Position numbers and translations under genes: made by a program. From positions 1 to 21,646 of the forward strand of contig CABYOG010000016.1 in the NCBI GenBank assembly GCA_902520575.1: DNA of 21,646 nucleotides. Reading direction: 5' to 3'. The stretch comes from an uncultured SAR116 cluster alpha proteobacterium (GTDB lineage: Bacteria > Pseudomonadota > Alphaproteobacteria > Puniceispirillales > Puniceispirillaceae). How positions within the stretch are numbered: position 1 is the first letter of the stretch; every line of letters starts with the position of its first letter. Positions 8,308-15,453 of this stretch are shown here, in pieces. Under the pieces are notes generated by a model, which did no database searches, had not been told where the DNA came from, and saw nothing but the letters and a program-made list of their open reading frames with translations.

Positions 8308-8673
8308 ATGAAGCGTATAGCTGTCATTTTGCTGATGACCCTCTCTCTAAATACGGGTGCCCACGCAGGTGACGTCGAAAAAGGTGAGAAAGTCTTCAAA
8401 AAGTGTAAAGCATGCCATGTTGTGGATAAGGAAAAAAATAAGACTGGCCCCCATCTGGTTGGTTTATTTGGCCGTGAAGCTGGCTCAGTTAAAAGTTTTA
8501 AGAGATATTCAAAGGCAATTAAGGGTAGTGGGATTGTATGGACTGCAGAAACACTGGATGGCTACTTGGAAAACCCAAAAAAATATCTGAAGGGTGGCAA
8601 AATGGCATTTGCTGGTCTTAAAAAAGAAAAGGACAGGCAAAACGTCATCGCTTACCTAGAATCAATGCAATAG
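8308..8673 (+). CDS. periplasmic class I cytochrome c, resembling the second SoxD domain
   Basis: 121 residues: a signal peptide ([20 protein letters not shown], cleavage after A20) and a single-haem c2/c550-type domain with CKACH at 33-37 and the axial methionine in GGKMAFAG (M99). [14 protein letters not shown] and [12 protein letters not shown] are typical of mitochondrial-like cytochrome c. It follows soxD by ten bases with an AAGGAG six bases before the ATG, so it belongs to the sox operon. It probably accepts electrons from SoxCD, acting as the detached haem-2 domain; alternatively it is simply the general c550 carrier to the terminal oxidase. Confidence 0.88.
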   Translation: MKRIAVILLMTLSLNTGAHAGDVEKGEKVFKKCKACHVVDKEKNKTGPHLVGLFGREAGSVKSFKRYSKAIKGSGIVWTAETLDGYLENPKKYLKGGKMAFAGLKKEKDRQNVIAYLESMQ

Positions 8674-8719
8674 GTCATATTTAATCTGATCACGCGAAAG
8701 ACATCTTCAGGAGTCTTAT

Positions 8720-10414
8720 ATGCGCTCACGACGCGAATTTCTTCAAATGGCCGCTGTGAGTGCGTCCTATTTTGCTGCTACACCAAATTTTGCCCGGGCT
8801 GCCGCTCAACAACGCCTCACACAGGATGATTTGTTGAAATTTGAGAGTAAAGGACAGGTAACCCTTTTACATCTCACAGACATTCATGGGCAGTTAAAGC
8901 CTATTTATTTTCGCCCTCCATCAGAAAATTATGGGGTAGGGGATTTTGAGGGTGTTCCTCCACACCTTGTAGGTGAAACTTTTTTAAATCATTTTTCTAT
9001 ACCGGCAGGTTCCGCTTTTGCCTACGCACACACCATGGTTGATTACCTGTCCTTAGCAAAGTCTTATGGTAAGCTTGGCGGATTGGACAGAACAACCACT
9101 CTTATTAAAGCCATTCGAGCTGAACGAGGTGATAATAAAGTCTTGTTGCTCGATGGCGGAGATACCTGGCAAGGCTCTTATTGCTCACTGAAAACTCAGG
9201 GAGCGGATATGGTGGCAGCTATGAAAGCTTTGAAGCCTGATGCCATGGTTGGGCATTGGGAATTTACCCTAGGCAAAGAACGTTTGGAAGAACTTGTTGA
9301 TGAGATGGGCTACCCTTTTCTGGGCAGCAACTGTTTCGATACAGAATGGGATGAGCGTGTTTTTCAAAGCACAGCTTATTTTGAGCGGGGCGGTATCAAG
9401 GTCGCTGTGATTGGCCAACATTTTCCCTACACGCCTATTGCTAATCCGAGTCATTTGATGGAAGGTTGGTCCTTTGGTATTCGCCCTGATGAAATTCAGA
9501 GTAATATAGATGAGGCGCGGGATAATGGGGCAGAAATTATCGTGTTATTGTCACACAATGGGTTTGATGTTGATCAAAAGCTGGCTGCGGATATTTCTGG
9601 AATTGACGTAATTTTAACAGGTCACACACATGATGCTGTGCCTGAGGCAGTCCGTATCGGAAAGACGCTTGTGCTGTCTTCTGGCTCGCATGGCAAATAT
9701 CTTGGCCGCATTGATCTTAAGGTAGAAGGCGGACAAGTTGTTGATGCTAGTTCAACGCTTATCCCAGTCTTTTCAGATGTGATAAGCCCTGATTCAGAAA
9801 TGACAAGCCTCATAAGCCAATTGCGTGCACCTTATGAGGCTGAATGTAATCGTGTGATTGGCAAGGCTGGGAGCTTGCTGTACCGCCGCGGCAATTTCAA
9901 CGGAAGTTGGGATGACGTTATTTGCGATGCTATTCGTGAAGAACGTGACGTGGAAATCGCGCTTAGTCCAGGTTTCAGATGGGGTACAACCTTGCTTCCC
10001 GATCAGCCTATTACAATAGATGACATGTATTCACAGACTGCAATGAATTATCCAGCAGTTTACAGAACTGAAATGACTGGCGAGCAGTTAAAGATAATGC
10101 TGGAAGATGTGTGTGATAATTTGTTTAATCCGAACCCTTACTATCAGCAGGGGGGTGATATGGTGCGGGTAGGGGGACTGTCTTATGAATGTGCGCCAAA
10201 AGAAGTTATGGGAAATCGAATACAGAACATGGTGTTCACTCCTACAGGCGCTCCTATTGAAGCAAATAAAAGCTATGTTGTTGGGGGGTGGGCGTCTGTT
10301 AATCCTGATACAGAAGGACCAGCAATTTATGATTTACTCGAAAACTACATTCAACGTAAAAATCTGATTATCCCGTCTAGTGCCGGTGCTGTTACCGTCA
10401 AAGGCATGTCATAA
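8720..10414 (+). CDS. soxB: thiosulfohydrolase SoxB
   Basis: Periplasmic dimanganese enzyme that hydrolyses the terminal sulfone from SoxY-bound S-thiosulfonate, releasing sulfate. 564 residues. Tat signal MRSRREFLQM at the N-terminus; the metallophosphoesterase core follows with TDIHGQ (53-58), LLLDGGDTWQGS (142-153), GHWEFTLG (178-185), LLSHNGFDVD and LTGHTHDAVPE, then the 5'-nucleotidase-like C-terminal domain. GHWE in place of the GNHE of 5'-nucleotidases, together with the length and context, identifies SoxB. AGGAG at 8709-8713 supports the ATG. It is the last gene of the plus-strand cluster, 46 bases after the cytochrome gene. Confidence 0.97.
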   Translation: MRSRREFLQMAAVSASYFAATPNFARAAAQQRLTQDDLLKFESKGQVTLLHLTDIHGQLKPIYFRPPSENYGVGDFEGVPPHLVGETFLNHFSIPAGSAFAYAHTMVDYLSLAKSYGKLGGLDRTTTLIKAIRAERGDNKVLLLDGGDTWQGSYCSLKTQGADMVAAMKALKPDAMVGHWEFTLGKERLEELVDEMGYPFLGSNCFDTEWDERVFQSTAYFERGGIKVAVIGQHFPYTPIANPSHLMEGWSFGIRPDEIQSNIDEARDNGAEIIVLLSHNGFDVDQKLAADISGIDVILTGHTHDAVPEAVRIGKTLVLSSGSHGKYLGRIDLKVEGGQVVDASSTLIPVFSDVISPDSEMTSLISQLRAPYEAECNRVIGKAGSLLYRRGNFNGSWDDVICDAIREERDVEIALSPGFRWGTTLLPDQPITIDDMYSQTAMNYPAVYRTEMTGEQLKIMLEDVCDNLFNPNPYYQQGGDMVRVGGLSYECAPKEVMGNRIQNMVFTPTGAPIEANKSYVVGGWASVNPDTEGPAIYDLLENYIQRKNLIIPSSAGAVTVKGMS

Positions 10415-10446
10415 AGTGTTTTTCAGGTTTTATCACCCATTATTGA

Positions 10447-10474
10447 AAAAGGGCAGCTAATAAGCTGCCCTTTT
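10447..10474. terminator. bidirectional terminator between soxB and fccB
   Basis: Perfect 12-bp inverted repeat AAAAGGGCAGCT (10447-10458) and AGCTGCCCTTTT (10463-10474) with loop AATA. A-tract and T-tract flank the GC core on both sides, so it can end both the sox transcript and the convergent fcc transcript. Confidence 0.92.
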
Positions 10475-10493
10475 CTGGTTGAAAATGATGTTT

Positions 10494-11759
10494 TTATGAG
10501 AACATGTCTGAGGTGATACCTTTGTACCAGCCCTCTGATTCCACGTAAGTAGCTTTGCGAACATCTGCTGATTCACCGCCTTGTGAGATAAACTTATCCA
10601 CAACATCGATTTTTTCAGATCCGGCCTCATAGTTGGCACCAACTTTGATCCCATCGTTAGTCGCGATAAGTGACCAGCAAGTGTTTGCAAATCGAGGCTT
10701 GAAAACACGGCTCCCAGTGAGCTCACCGCGAATTGCATTTGCCGCCACTTTAGCCTGACTGTTAGCTGAAAATCCAGATTTCGGCATTGATGAGGCAACA
10801 GAAGCATCACCCAATACATAAATGTTTGGATCAGATTTTGACTGCATAGAGGCTGGAATGATAGGACACCAATCGCCATCGTTTACGCCGGCCGCCATCG
10901 CAATGGTGCCGGCTTGCTGTGCCGGGACAACGCAAGCCGCATCAGCTTTAAACGTGTCAAGATCAGTTTCAAATTCCATTTTTTCGGCGTTTATTGCCTT
11001 GATTCCACCATGCGTGTCTGGATCAATCCACTCAATCATTCCCGGATAGTGTTTATCCCAGCCAGCCATAAACAACCCCTGTTTTGAGAATTTTGGTTTG
11101 GGATCAAGGATAACGATTTTTGCTGTTGGATTACTTTGCTTGAATATATGAGCAATCATTGAGACACGCTCATATGGGCCAGGCGGACACCGGTATGGGT
11201 TAGGCGGGGGCACCATTACGAATGTGCCGCCTTGTTTCATATTCATAACTTGGTTCCGCAATAACTGGACTTGTGTTCCTGATGTCCATGCGTGGGGCAT
11301 ACGACTTTGCACTGCAGGAGAGTATCCGGGTACACTGTCAAATTTAAGTGAAATGCCAGGTGAAAGAACTAACTTATCATATGGAATGGAACCACCAGAT
11401 GCAACGTTTAACACTTTTGATCCATTAGCCACAGAGGTTGCCCATTCATGCACAACATTTACCCCATTATTTACGGCAAGACCGTAATAATTGTGGCCAA
11501 TTGATCCATAGTTACGGAAACCACCTAAATATAAATTTGAATAGAAGCATGTGTAATATCTTTTTGATGCTTCAACTAGCGTGACATCTATTGCGCCTTT
11601 GCTATCCTTCGCGATATATCGAGCTGCTGTCGCTCCGCCAGCGCCACCACCAACGACCACAACGCGTGCTCGTGCGCCAAATGCTATCGAGGGTGCAGCA
11701 AGAATTGCTGAACCAGCAGCCAGTCCGGTGGTAAATTTTCTGCGTGAAAACTTAGTCAT
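10494..11759 (-). CDS. fccB: flavocytochrome c sulfide dehydrogenase flavoprotein (FccB/SoxF-like)
   Basis: Periplasmic FAD enzyme oxidising sulfide to sulfur with a cytochrome c partner. 421 residues. The Tat signal SRRKFTTGLAAG is followed by the FAD-binding VVVVGGGAGGATAA (33-46). The covalent-FAD cysteine is C71 in YYTCFYSNLYLGG, and the redox-active pair is C191 (PYRCPPGPYER) with C361 (NTCWS), as in Allochromatium FccB. These cysteines distinguish it from SQR, which is membrane-bound and lacks a Tat signal. AGGGAGGG lies just before the ATG. The partner cytochrome gene lies 141 bases upstream on the same strand. SoxF is the Paracoccus name for this protein; sequence alone does not separate the two names. 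Confidence 0.94.
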   Translation of the reverse strand: MTKFSRRKFTTGLAAGSAILAAPSIAFGARARVVVVGGGAGGATAARYIAKDSKGAIDVTLVEASKRYYTCFYSNLYLGGFRNYGSIGHNYYGLAVNNGVNVVHEWATSVANGSKVLNVASGGSIPYDKLVLSPGISLKFDSVPGYSPAVQSRMPHAWTSGTQVQLLRNQVMNMKQGGTFVMVPPPNPYRCPPGPYERVSMIAHIFKQSNPTAKIVILDPKPKFSKQGLFMAGWDKHYPGMIEWIDPDTHGGIKAINAEKMEFETDLDTFKADAACVVPAQQAGTIAMAAGVNDGDWCPIIPASMQSKSDPNIYVLGDASVASSMPKSGFSANSQAKVAANAIRGELTGSRVFKPRFANTCWSLIATNDGIKVGANYEAGSEKIDVVDKFISQGGESADVRKATYVESEGWYKGITSDMFS

Positions 11760-11836
11760 GTTCCCTCCCTTTGTCTTTCAGGTTGTAAGACTGTAAAATT
11801 ACTACAATTCTAAAAAACATCGAAAAAACCACAAAC

Positions 11837-11867
11837 AAAAAGGCTCATACATATGAATTTATGCATG
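11837..11867 (-). other. hairpin with weak T-tract between the cytochrome gene and fccB
   Basis: On the minus strand CATGCATA and TATGTATG (11867-11860 and 11853-11846) can form an 8-bp stem with one G-U pair, followed four bases later by five T (11841-11837). It is AT-rich, so it would be a weak attenuator at best; its near-palindromic form could equally be a regulator site. Confidence 0.2.
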
Positions 11868-11900
11868 TTTTATTCTGTTTTCTTTGATGGTGTTATCAAT

Positions 11901-12215
11901 TTAAAGTTTTGAGAAGTACACTGCTAAAGAAGCAATTTGCTCGTCGTCTAGTCGGCCTGCTACGAGTTGCATAACCTTATTATCAAGTTCCTTGTTTCGG
12001 TAAGAGTGCATAATATATGCAAATCCTTCAGCATCTAGCCCAATAATTGAGGGAATGCCTCTATCAGCGCCATCTGCGCTGTGGCAAGTCACACATTCAC
12101 CAGCTAAATATTCGCCATATGCTACATCAGCGTTTTGAAGAAGATCCTCCGCGGAACAAGCTGTAGATACTCCAAAAAAGAAAAAGGTAAAAAGTAGTTT
12201 GTTTGACGATTTCAT
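11901..12215 (-). CDS. monohaem cytochrome c, probable FccA/SoxE-like subunit
   Basis: 104 residues from the ATG at 12215, chosen over an upstream in-frame start because AAGGAGGGGG lies directly before it and a signal peptide begins there (KSSNKLLFTFFFFGVSTACSA). One haem site, CVTCH (41-45), and the c4-type ending with a likely axial methionine, VMQLVAGRLDDEQIASLAVYF (written here as VMQLVAGRLDD plus EQIASLAVYF). The fold and the position upstream of fccB suggest the electron-accepting subunit of sulfide dehydrogenase. Allochromatium FccA and Paracoccus SoxE carry two haems; this one has a single haem, as in the smaller green-sulfur-bacterial form. The partnership is inferred from gene order. 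Confidence 0.85.
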   Translation of the reverse strand: MKSSNKLLFTFFFFGVSTACSAEDLLQNADVAYGEYLAGECVTCHSADGADRGIPSIIGLDAEGFAYIMHSYRNKELDNKVMQLVAGRLDDEQIASLAVYFSKL

Positions 12216-12237
12216 ACCCCCTCCTTCACTTATTTTA

Positions 12238-12265
12238 ACTTTAAGAGCGAGACTTTCAAAGTCAA
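12238..12265 (-). promoter_or_regulatory. candidate promoter and operator of the fcc genes
   Basis: On the minus strand TTGACT (12265-12260) and TAAAGT (12243-12238) are 16 bases apart, giving a leader of about 16 bases before the cytochrome ATG. The 13-base inverted repeat GACTTT-C-AAAGTC (12251-12263, plus strand) overlaps the -35 box and spacer. It shares the TTTCAA / TTTGAAA core with the repeat before soxR, suggesting but not proving a common repressor. Confidence 0.4.
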
Positions 12266-13215
12266 CCATCTACTGAATTATTAGTTTTATGTGGTATCAT
12301 CAGTCATAGAGATAAAAACTTGAGTCTCCATTAAAGATGCTAAAGTCGGTCGCAAGTTATGAGAACATATTCAGTTTTTTAAAAGGTAAGTTGAATTTTT
12401 TAATACATCGATGAGCGTTCAAAAATGGAAAATAGTCCGCGTTTGGGCATTTTCTTTTACTTTAAATCTGTTATTCTGGGATCAGAAAAGTCTAGCATCT
12501 CGCCTCTCCCCTCTCTTGGAGGCGTCCTCCGCAAAAATTGGCTGAGATGCGAAAGGCGGGCATCCACCGCCAGCAGGTTGAGGCCACCCTGCATTTCCTA
12601 TGGGAACCTAATTGATTAAACCTTCATCTATCAGAATAGATTTCCAAAGGTTTGTAAAACCACCGCACATAGAGTGGAGGTCAAATCTCTTGTAGCTTCG
12701 TTTTCTAACATGGATGCCGCCTGTCCACCTCATGCCTACACCATATCGACATCATTTATTCTAGCCGAACCGCGCATAGCCAGAGTTACAGCATGCTGGG
12801 CGAGGCAGGGCGGGGAACACGAGTAGGAGCAAGGTTTTTTATCATCTGAAGCATTAGCAAAGCGGTTCTTATCAGCTTGGCTCGGCTTTCCCAAAAAGAG
12901 GCTGTGAAAATAGTAACCTCTAGGGGCTGCTGAAAGGATAGACCCATATAAACGCAATAGATTCTTCTAATGTGCGCAGCAGTTCTATAACGAACTGAAC
13001 TGCTGACGTGCCAGACACTATCACCGCTACAATCCCCGGTTGTCAGTCATGCCTCCTGTCGCGCTTAGCGTTATCTTCAAATTATTATCTCGTGCAGGCA
13101 AAAAATCCACTAGTCTCGCTAACTGCTAATAATCAGTAAGAAAGCATTCTCGATGGCCAATATCTTATAAGGCCAGCAATACAAGAGCATCAGCTAATGC
13201 CTATTCCGCTGCAGG
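12266..13215. other. gene-free stretch of about 950 bases
   Basis: No frame on either strand has both a plausible start and ribosome site. Contents: AT-rich sequence to about 12480; a GC-richer block of hairpins at 12495-12606; a 9-bp hairpin CAGCAGTTC/GAACTGCTG at 12977-12985 and 12997-13005; and a small hairpin TGGCC/GGCCA at 13154-13175. I see no haem motif or other remnant of a missing sox gene here. It could be decayed sequence or host a regulatory RNA. Confidence 0.5.
12495..12606. other. cluster of four hairpins, possible structured RNA
   Basis: GCATCTC/GAGATGC (12495-12501, 12544-12550) encloses CGCCTC/GAGGCG (12501-12506, 12519-12524) or alternatively GGAGG/CCTCC. Then come GGCGG/CCGCC (12555-12559, 12567-12571), GCAGG/CCTGC (12573-12577, 12588-12592) and TTCC/GGAA (12595-12598, 12603-12606). 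The block is GC-richer than its flanks. It matches none of tmRNA, RNase P, SRP or 6S RNA as far as I can judge, and strand and transcription are unknown. Confidence 0.25.
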
Positions 13216-13419
13216 TCAGTTTTCTTTTTTCTCAGTCTTCAAAATACGTTTGATAACTAAATGCGCGACGACTGCAGTTGATATAAAAAGGCCAATTCCA
13301 CCTAATTTTTCAGCAAGTCCAGCATCACCATCAATTGCAGGTTGAGTCCACAAATCTGCACACATGATGATTGTAAATAGCCAAACTACAGTAAGCAGGG
13401 CATTTTGAAAAACGCTCAT
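13216..13419 (-). CDS. small two-helix membrane protein of unknown function
   Basis: 67 residues. Two hydrophobic segments, about residues 5-22 (QNALLTVVWLFTIIMCA) and 39-57 (LGGIGLFISTAVVAHLVI), separated by an acidic loop, with a strongly basic tail (KRILKTEKKEN) that should face the cytoplasm. GGAGAAAGG just before the ATG supports the start. It follows the similar small membrane protein gene at 13516-13704 by 96 bases on the same strand and lies upstream of the fcc genes, though a long gap separates them. No family recognised. Confidence 0.65.
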   Translation of the reverse strand: MSVFQNALLTVVWLFTIIMCADLWTQPAIDGDAGLAEKLGGIGLFISTAVVAHLVIKRILKTEKKEN

Positions 13420-13515
13420 TCCTTTCTCCAGTATATTTGCTCATCGTACACATATGTATATAAATATGATTTGATATAGCTATCTGATTTCTTGACAGAC
13501 CGGAACAAAAATAAT

Positions 13516-13704
13516 TCATATAACATTAAACAGGACCATGATATAGGCCCCACCAGCAAAACCTACAGTAATCCATAAGACCATTCCTATTCCATTGCGC
13601 ATTGGCCAACCACGTTTGAGACACAGTCTGTTAACAGCATCATAAGATAAAAACAGCCACGCCGTCATAACAATTGGTAACATAATAGCATCCAGCCAGA
13701 TCAT
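13516..13704 (-). CDS. small two-helix membrane protein of unknown function
   Basis: 62 residues from the ATG at 13704, preceded by GAGAGG at good spacing; an ATG 12 bases upstream is also in frame and would add MRGI. Two predicted membrane segments, about residues 4-21 (LDAIMLPIVMTAWLFL) and 39-60 (IGMVLWITVGFAGGAY...), joined by a basic loop NRLCLKRGWPMRN. It is the first gene of a minus-strand pair and lies divergently from the thi operon across about 180 bases. No homologue is recognised. Confidence 0.6.
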   Translation of the reverse strand: MIWLDAIMLPIVMTAWLFLSYDAVNRLCLKRGWPMRNGIGMVLWITVGFAGGAYIMVLFNVI

Positions 13705-13883
13705 TATACCTCTCATTTCTGTAGGTTGTGGCGAAAGCAGATTTACTATTACAGTTGATGTTCAAAATTGCACAGAAAAAACACATTAGTTGAAGTGACA
13801 AAGGGGAGAGGAGAAAAATTATTTCCCGTTTTGTTGCGTGTAACTTGACTTTTCCTGCAGCTTGATGTTTTACATTGAAGGAG

Positions 13884-13961
13884 TGACGGGGGTGCCTGAC
13901 AAATACTAGGCTGAGACAGTCCCTTATGACCTGATCCAGATAATGCTGGCGTAGGAAGTCA
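13884..13961 (+). promoter_or_regulatory. TPP riboswitch (THI element)
   Basis: The conserved THI blocks appear in order: GGGGGTGCC, GGCTGAGA, CCCTT, GACCTGATCCAGATAATGC, TGGCGTAGGAAGTC. The P1 helix is TGAC (13884-13887) with GTCA (13958-13961). The 3' strand carries AGGAAG (13953-13958), which is the only ribosome site for the next gene, and the GTG start comes two bases after P1. TPP binding should therefore close the ribosome site directly, shutting off thiM and the coupled downstream genes. TTGACT at 13845-13850 may be the -35 box; no good -10 was found. Confidence 0.95.
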
Positions 13962-13963
13962 AT

Positions 13964-14815
13964 GTGGCGGAAACGTTTTTGCTTTTCAAAGAACCACAGC
14001 TTTCTCCTGCGTCAGTTATAAAGGTGAGAAAAGCTGTGAGCGTCGTTTTTAGAAAATTTAGAGAGACAAGCCCTCTGGTTCATTGCATAACAAATTATGT
14101 TGCGATGAATTTTTCAGCGAATGTGCTGCTGGCTGCTGGGGGCTCACCTGCAATGATTCATGCGCCTGAGGAAACAGCTGACTTTGCCAGAATTGCTAGT
14201 GCGCTGACCATTAATATCGGAACATTATCTCCTCCCTGGGTCGAGGGAATGAAAAAAGCCATTACAGCTGCAAGACACGCAGATGTGCCTTGGGTCTTTG
14301 ATCCTGTTGGCCACTTTGCCACTCCTTACCGGGCTGCGGTTGCGCAGGATATATTGAAGATGGGACCGACAATCCTTCGCGGCAATGCGTCTGAGATTAT
14401 GGCCTTGGCTGGCCAGAGTTCTAAGGCAAAAGGAGTTGATTCAAGTGATTCTGTAGGAGACGCAGAAGCAGCTGCATTATCATTGGCAACTGCCCATAAC
14501 TCTGTTGTAGTCATTACAGGCGAAACAGATTTTGTAACAGATGGAAACCGAATTGCCCGTGTAAAAGGAGGTTCCGACCTCATGCCGCAGATAACGGCTA
14601 TGGGCTGTTCTCTGACCTGTCTTATGGGTGGATTTGCGGCAGTCGCGCCTGCATTAGTGGCAGCTGTTGGCGCTTTAGAATTGTTTGCTGAGGCTGGGCT
14701 TGTTGCCTCTCAAACAGCCAGAGGGCCGGGGACATTCCAGCCGTTATTTTTGGATGCCCTTGCCAGCACCACACCGGAGAAGCTAGCTGCATCTGGCCTT
14801 GTCACATGGGAATAA
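13964..14815 (+). CDS. thiM: hydroxyethylthiazole kinase ThiM
   Basis: Phosphorylates 4-methyl-5-(2-hydroxyethyl)thiazole salvaged from thiamin breakdown, supplying one half of thiamin phosphate. 283 residues of the ribokinase-like fold. Family signatures: SPLVHCITNYV (36-46), GGSPAM (59-64), DPVG (113-116), RGNASEIMALAG (139-150), and TAMGCSLT (211-218), whose Cys215 takes the place of the ribokinase catalytic Asp. The GTG start gives an N-terminus about 14 residues longer than E. coli ThiM; it is chosen because AGGAAG in the riboswitch lies five bases upstream, while a later GTG at 14024 has no ribosome site. Its end overlaps thiE by ten bases. Confidence 0.95.
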   Translation: MAETFLLFKEPQLSPASVIKVRKAVSVVFRKFRETSPLVHCITNYVAMNFSANVLLAAGGSPAMIHAPEETADFARIASALTINIGTLSPPWVEGMKKAITAARHADVPWVFDPVGHFATPYRAAVAQDILKMGPTILRGNASEIMALAGQSSKAKGVDSSDSVGDAEAAALSLATAHNSVVVITGETDFVTDGNRIARVKGGSDLMPQITAMGCSLTCLMGGFAAVAPALVAAVGALELFAEAGLVASQTARGPGTFQPLFLDALASTTPEKLAASGLVTWE

Positions 14816-15453
14816 CCCGTCAGTCCCTATCTCTTTATCTAGTCACTGATCCCTTTCTATGTGCGCAGACTGGCTTAGTTGAAACAGTGACAGCAGCCTT
14901 GAAAGGCGGCGTAAGCTTTGTTCAGATCAGGGATAAGCAAGCAACGACGCAGCAGCTGATATCTTTTGCGCTCCAAGTCAAGCAAGTCATAGCAGGAAGT
15001 CATATACCACTTGTGATTAATGATAATGTAGAGGCGGCAATCGCTAGCGACGTTGATGGTGTTCATATTGGACAGGAAGATATGGATGCTGCAGAAGTCA
15101 GGGAGCTTATCGGGCCAGATAAAATTCTGGGGTTATCTGTAGAAACAGAGGCCACGGCGTTAAATCTCGACCCTGCAATAATTGATTATGCAGGGGCAGG
15201 GCCTGTCTTTGCTACTCAGACAAAGCGAGACCATAAAATGCCTATAGGGTTTACTGGCTTGAAGCGTTTATGTTCATGCTTAACTGTGCCAGTTGTTGCA
15301 ATTGGAGGGTTGAAGGAAGAACACTGCACGGCCGCGCTGGCAGCAGGCGCAGACGGTGTTGCGGTAGTCTCTGCCATTTGTGGACAGCCTGATCCAGAAC
15401 AATCGGCCCGTAACCTGCTAGCCAGTCTAGAGCGTGCAGAGGGGGAGTTATGA
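14806..15453 (+). CDS. thiE: thiamin phosphate synthase ThiE
   Basis: Joins HMP pyrophosphate and hydroxyethylthiazole phosphate to give thiamin phosphate. 215 residues, a TIM barrel of normal length. Seen in order: YLVTDP (11-16), FVQIRDKQ (38-45) for substrate phosphate binding, VINDNVEAA (70-78), DGVHIGQEDM (84-93) for the metal and pyrophosphate, GPVFATQTK (132-140), and PVVAIGG (162-168). It overlaps thiM at its start and shares an ATGA stop-start with thiD, so the three enzymes are probably made in coupled fashion. Confidence 0.95.
   Translation: MGITRQSLSLYLVTDPFLCAQTGLVETVTAALKGGVSFVQIRDKQATTQQLISFALQVKQVIAGSHIPLVINDNVEAAIASDVDGVHIGQEDMDAAEVRELIGPDKILGLSVETEATALNLDPAIIDYAGAGPVFATQTKRDHKMPIGFTGLKRLCSCLTVPVVAIGGLKEEHCTAALAAGADGVAVVSAICGQPDPEQSARNLLASLERAEGEL

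Noticed and set aside
7638..8673. soxD and the cytochrome gene as one frameshifted dihaem SoxD
   Set aside because: The second gene has its own ribosome site and a complete signal peptide, so it is a separate gene and not the result of a sequencing or mutational frameshift.
3091..12265. A genomic island integrated at tRNA-Lys and carrying the sox genes
   Set aside because: I found no integrase and no repeated tRNA 3' end as a second attachment site, and the sox genes look similar in base composition to their neighbours.
12495..12606. tmRNA, SRP RNA, 6S RNA or RNase P RNA in the hairpin cluster
   Set aside because: None of their conserved core sequences could be found.
12425..12619. A 64-codon plus-strand frame and a 45-codon minus-strand frame (12457-12594) over the hairpin cluster
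   Set aside because: Neither has a properly spaced ribosome site, and both cross strong potential RNA structure; chance frames are more likely.
12736..12957. A 73-codon minus-strand frame
   Set aside because: It opens with TTG without a Shine-Dalgarno, has no ATG before its last third, and the product looks like no folded protein I recognise.
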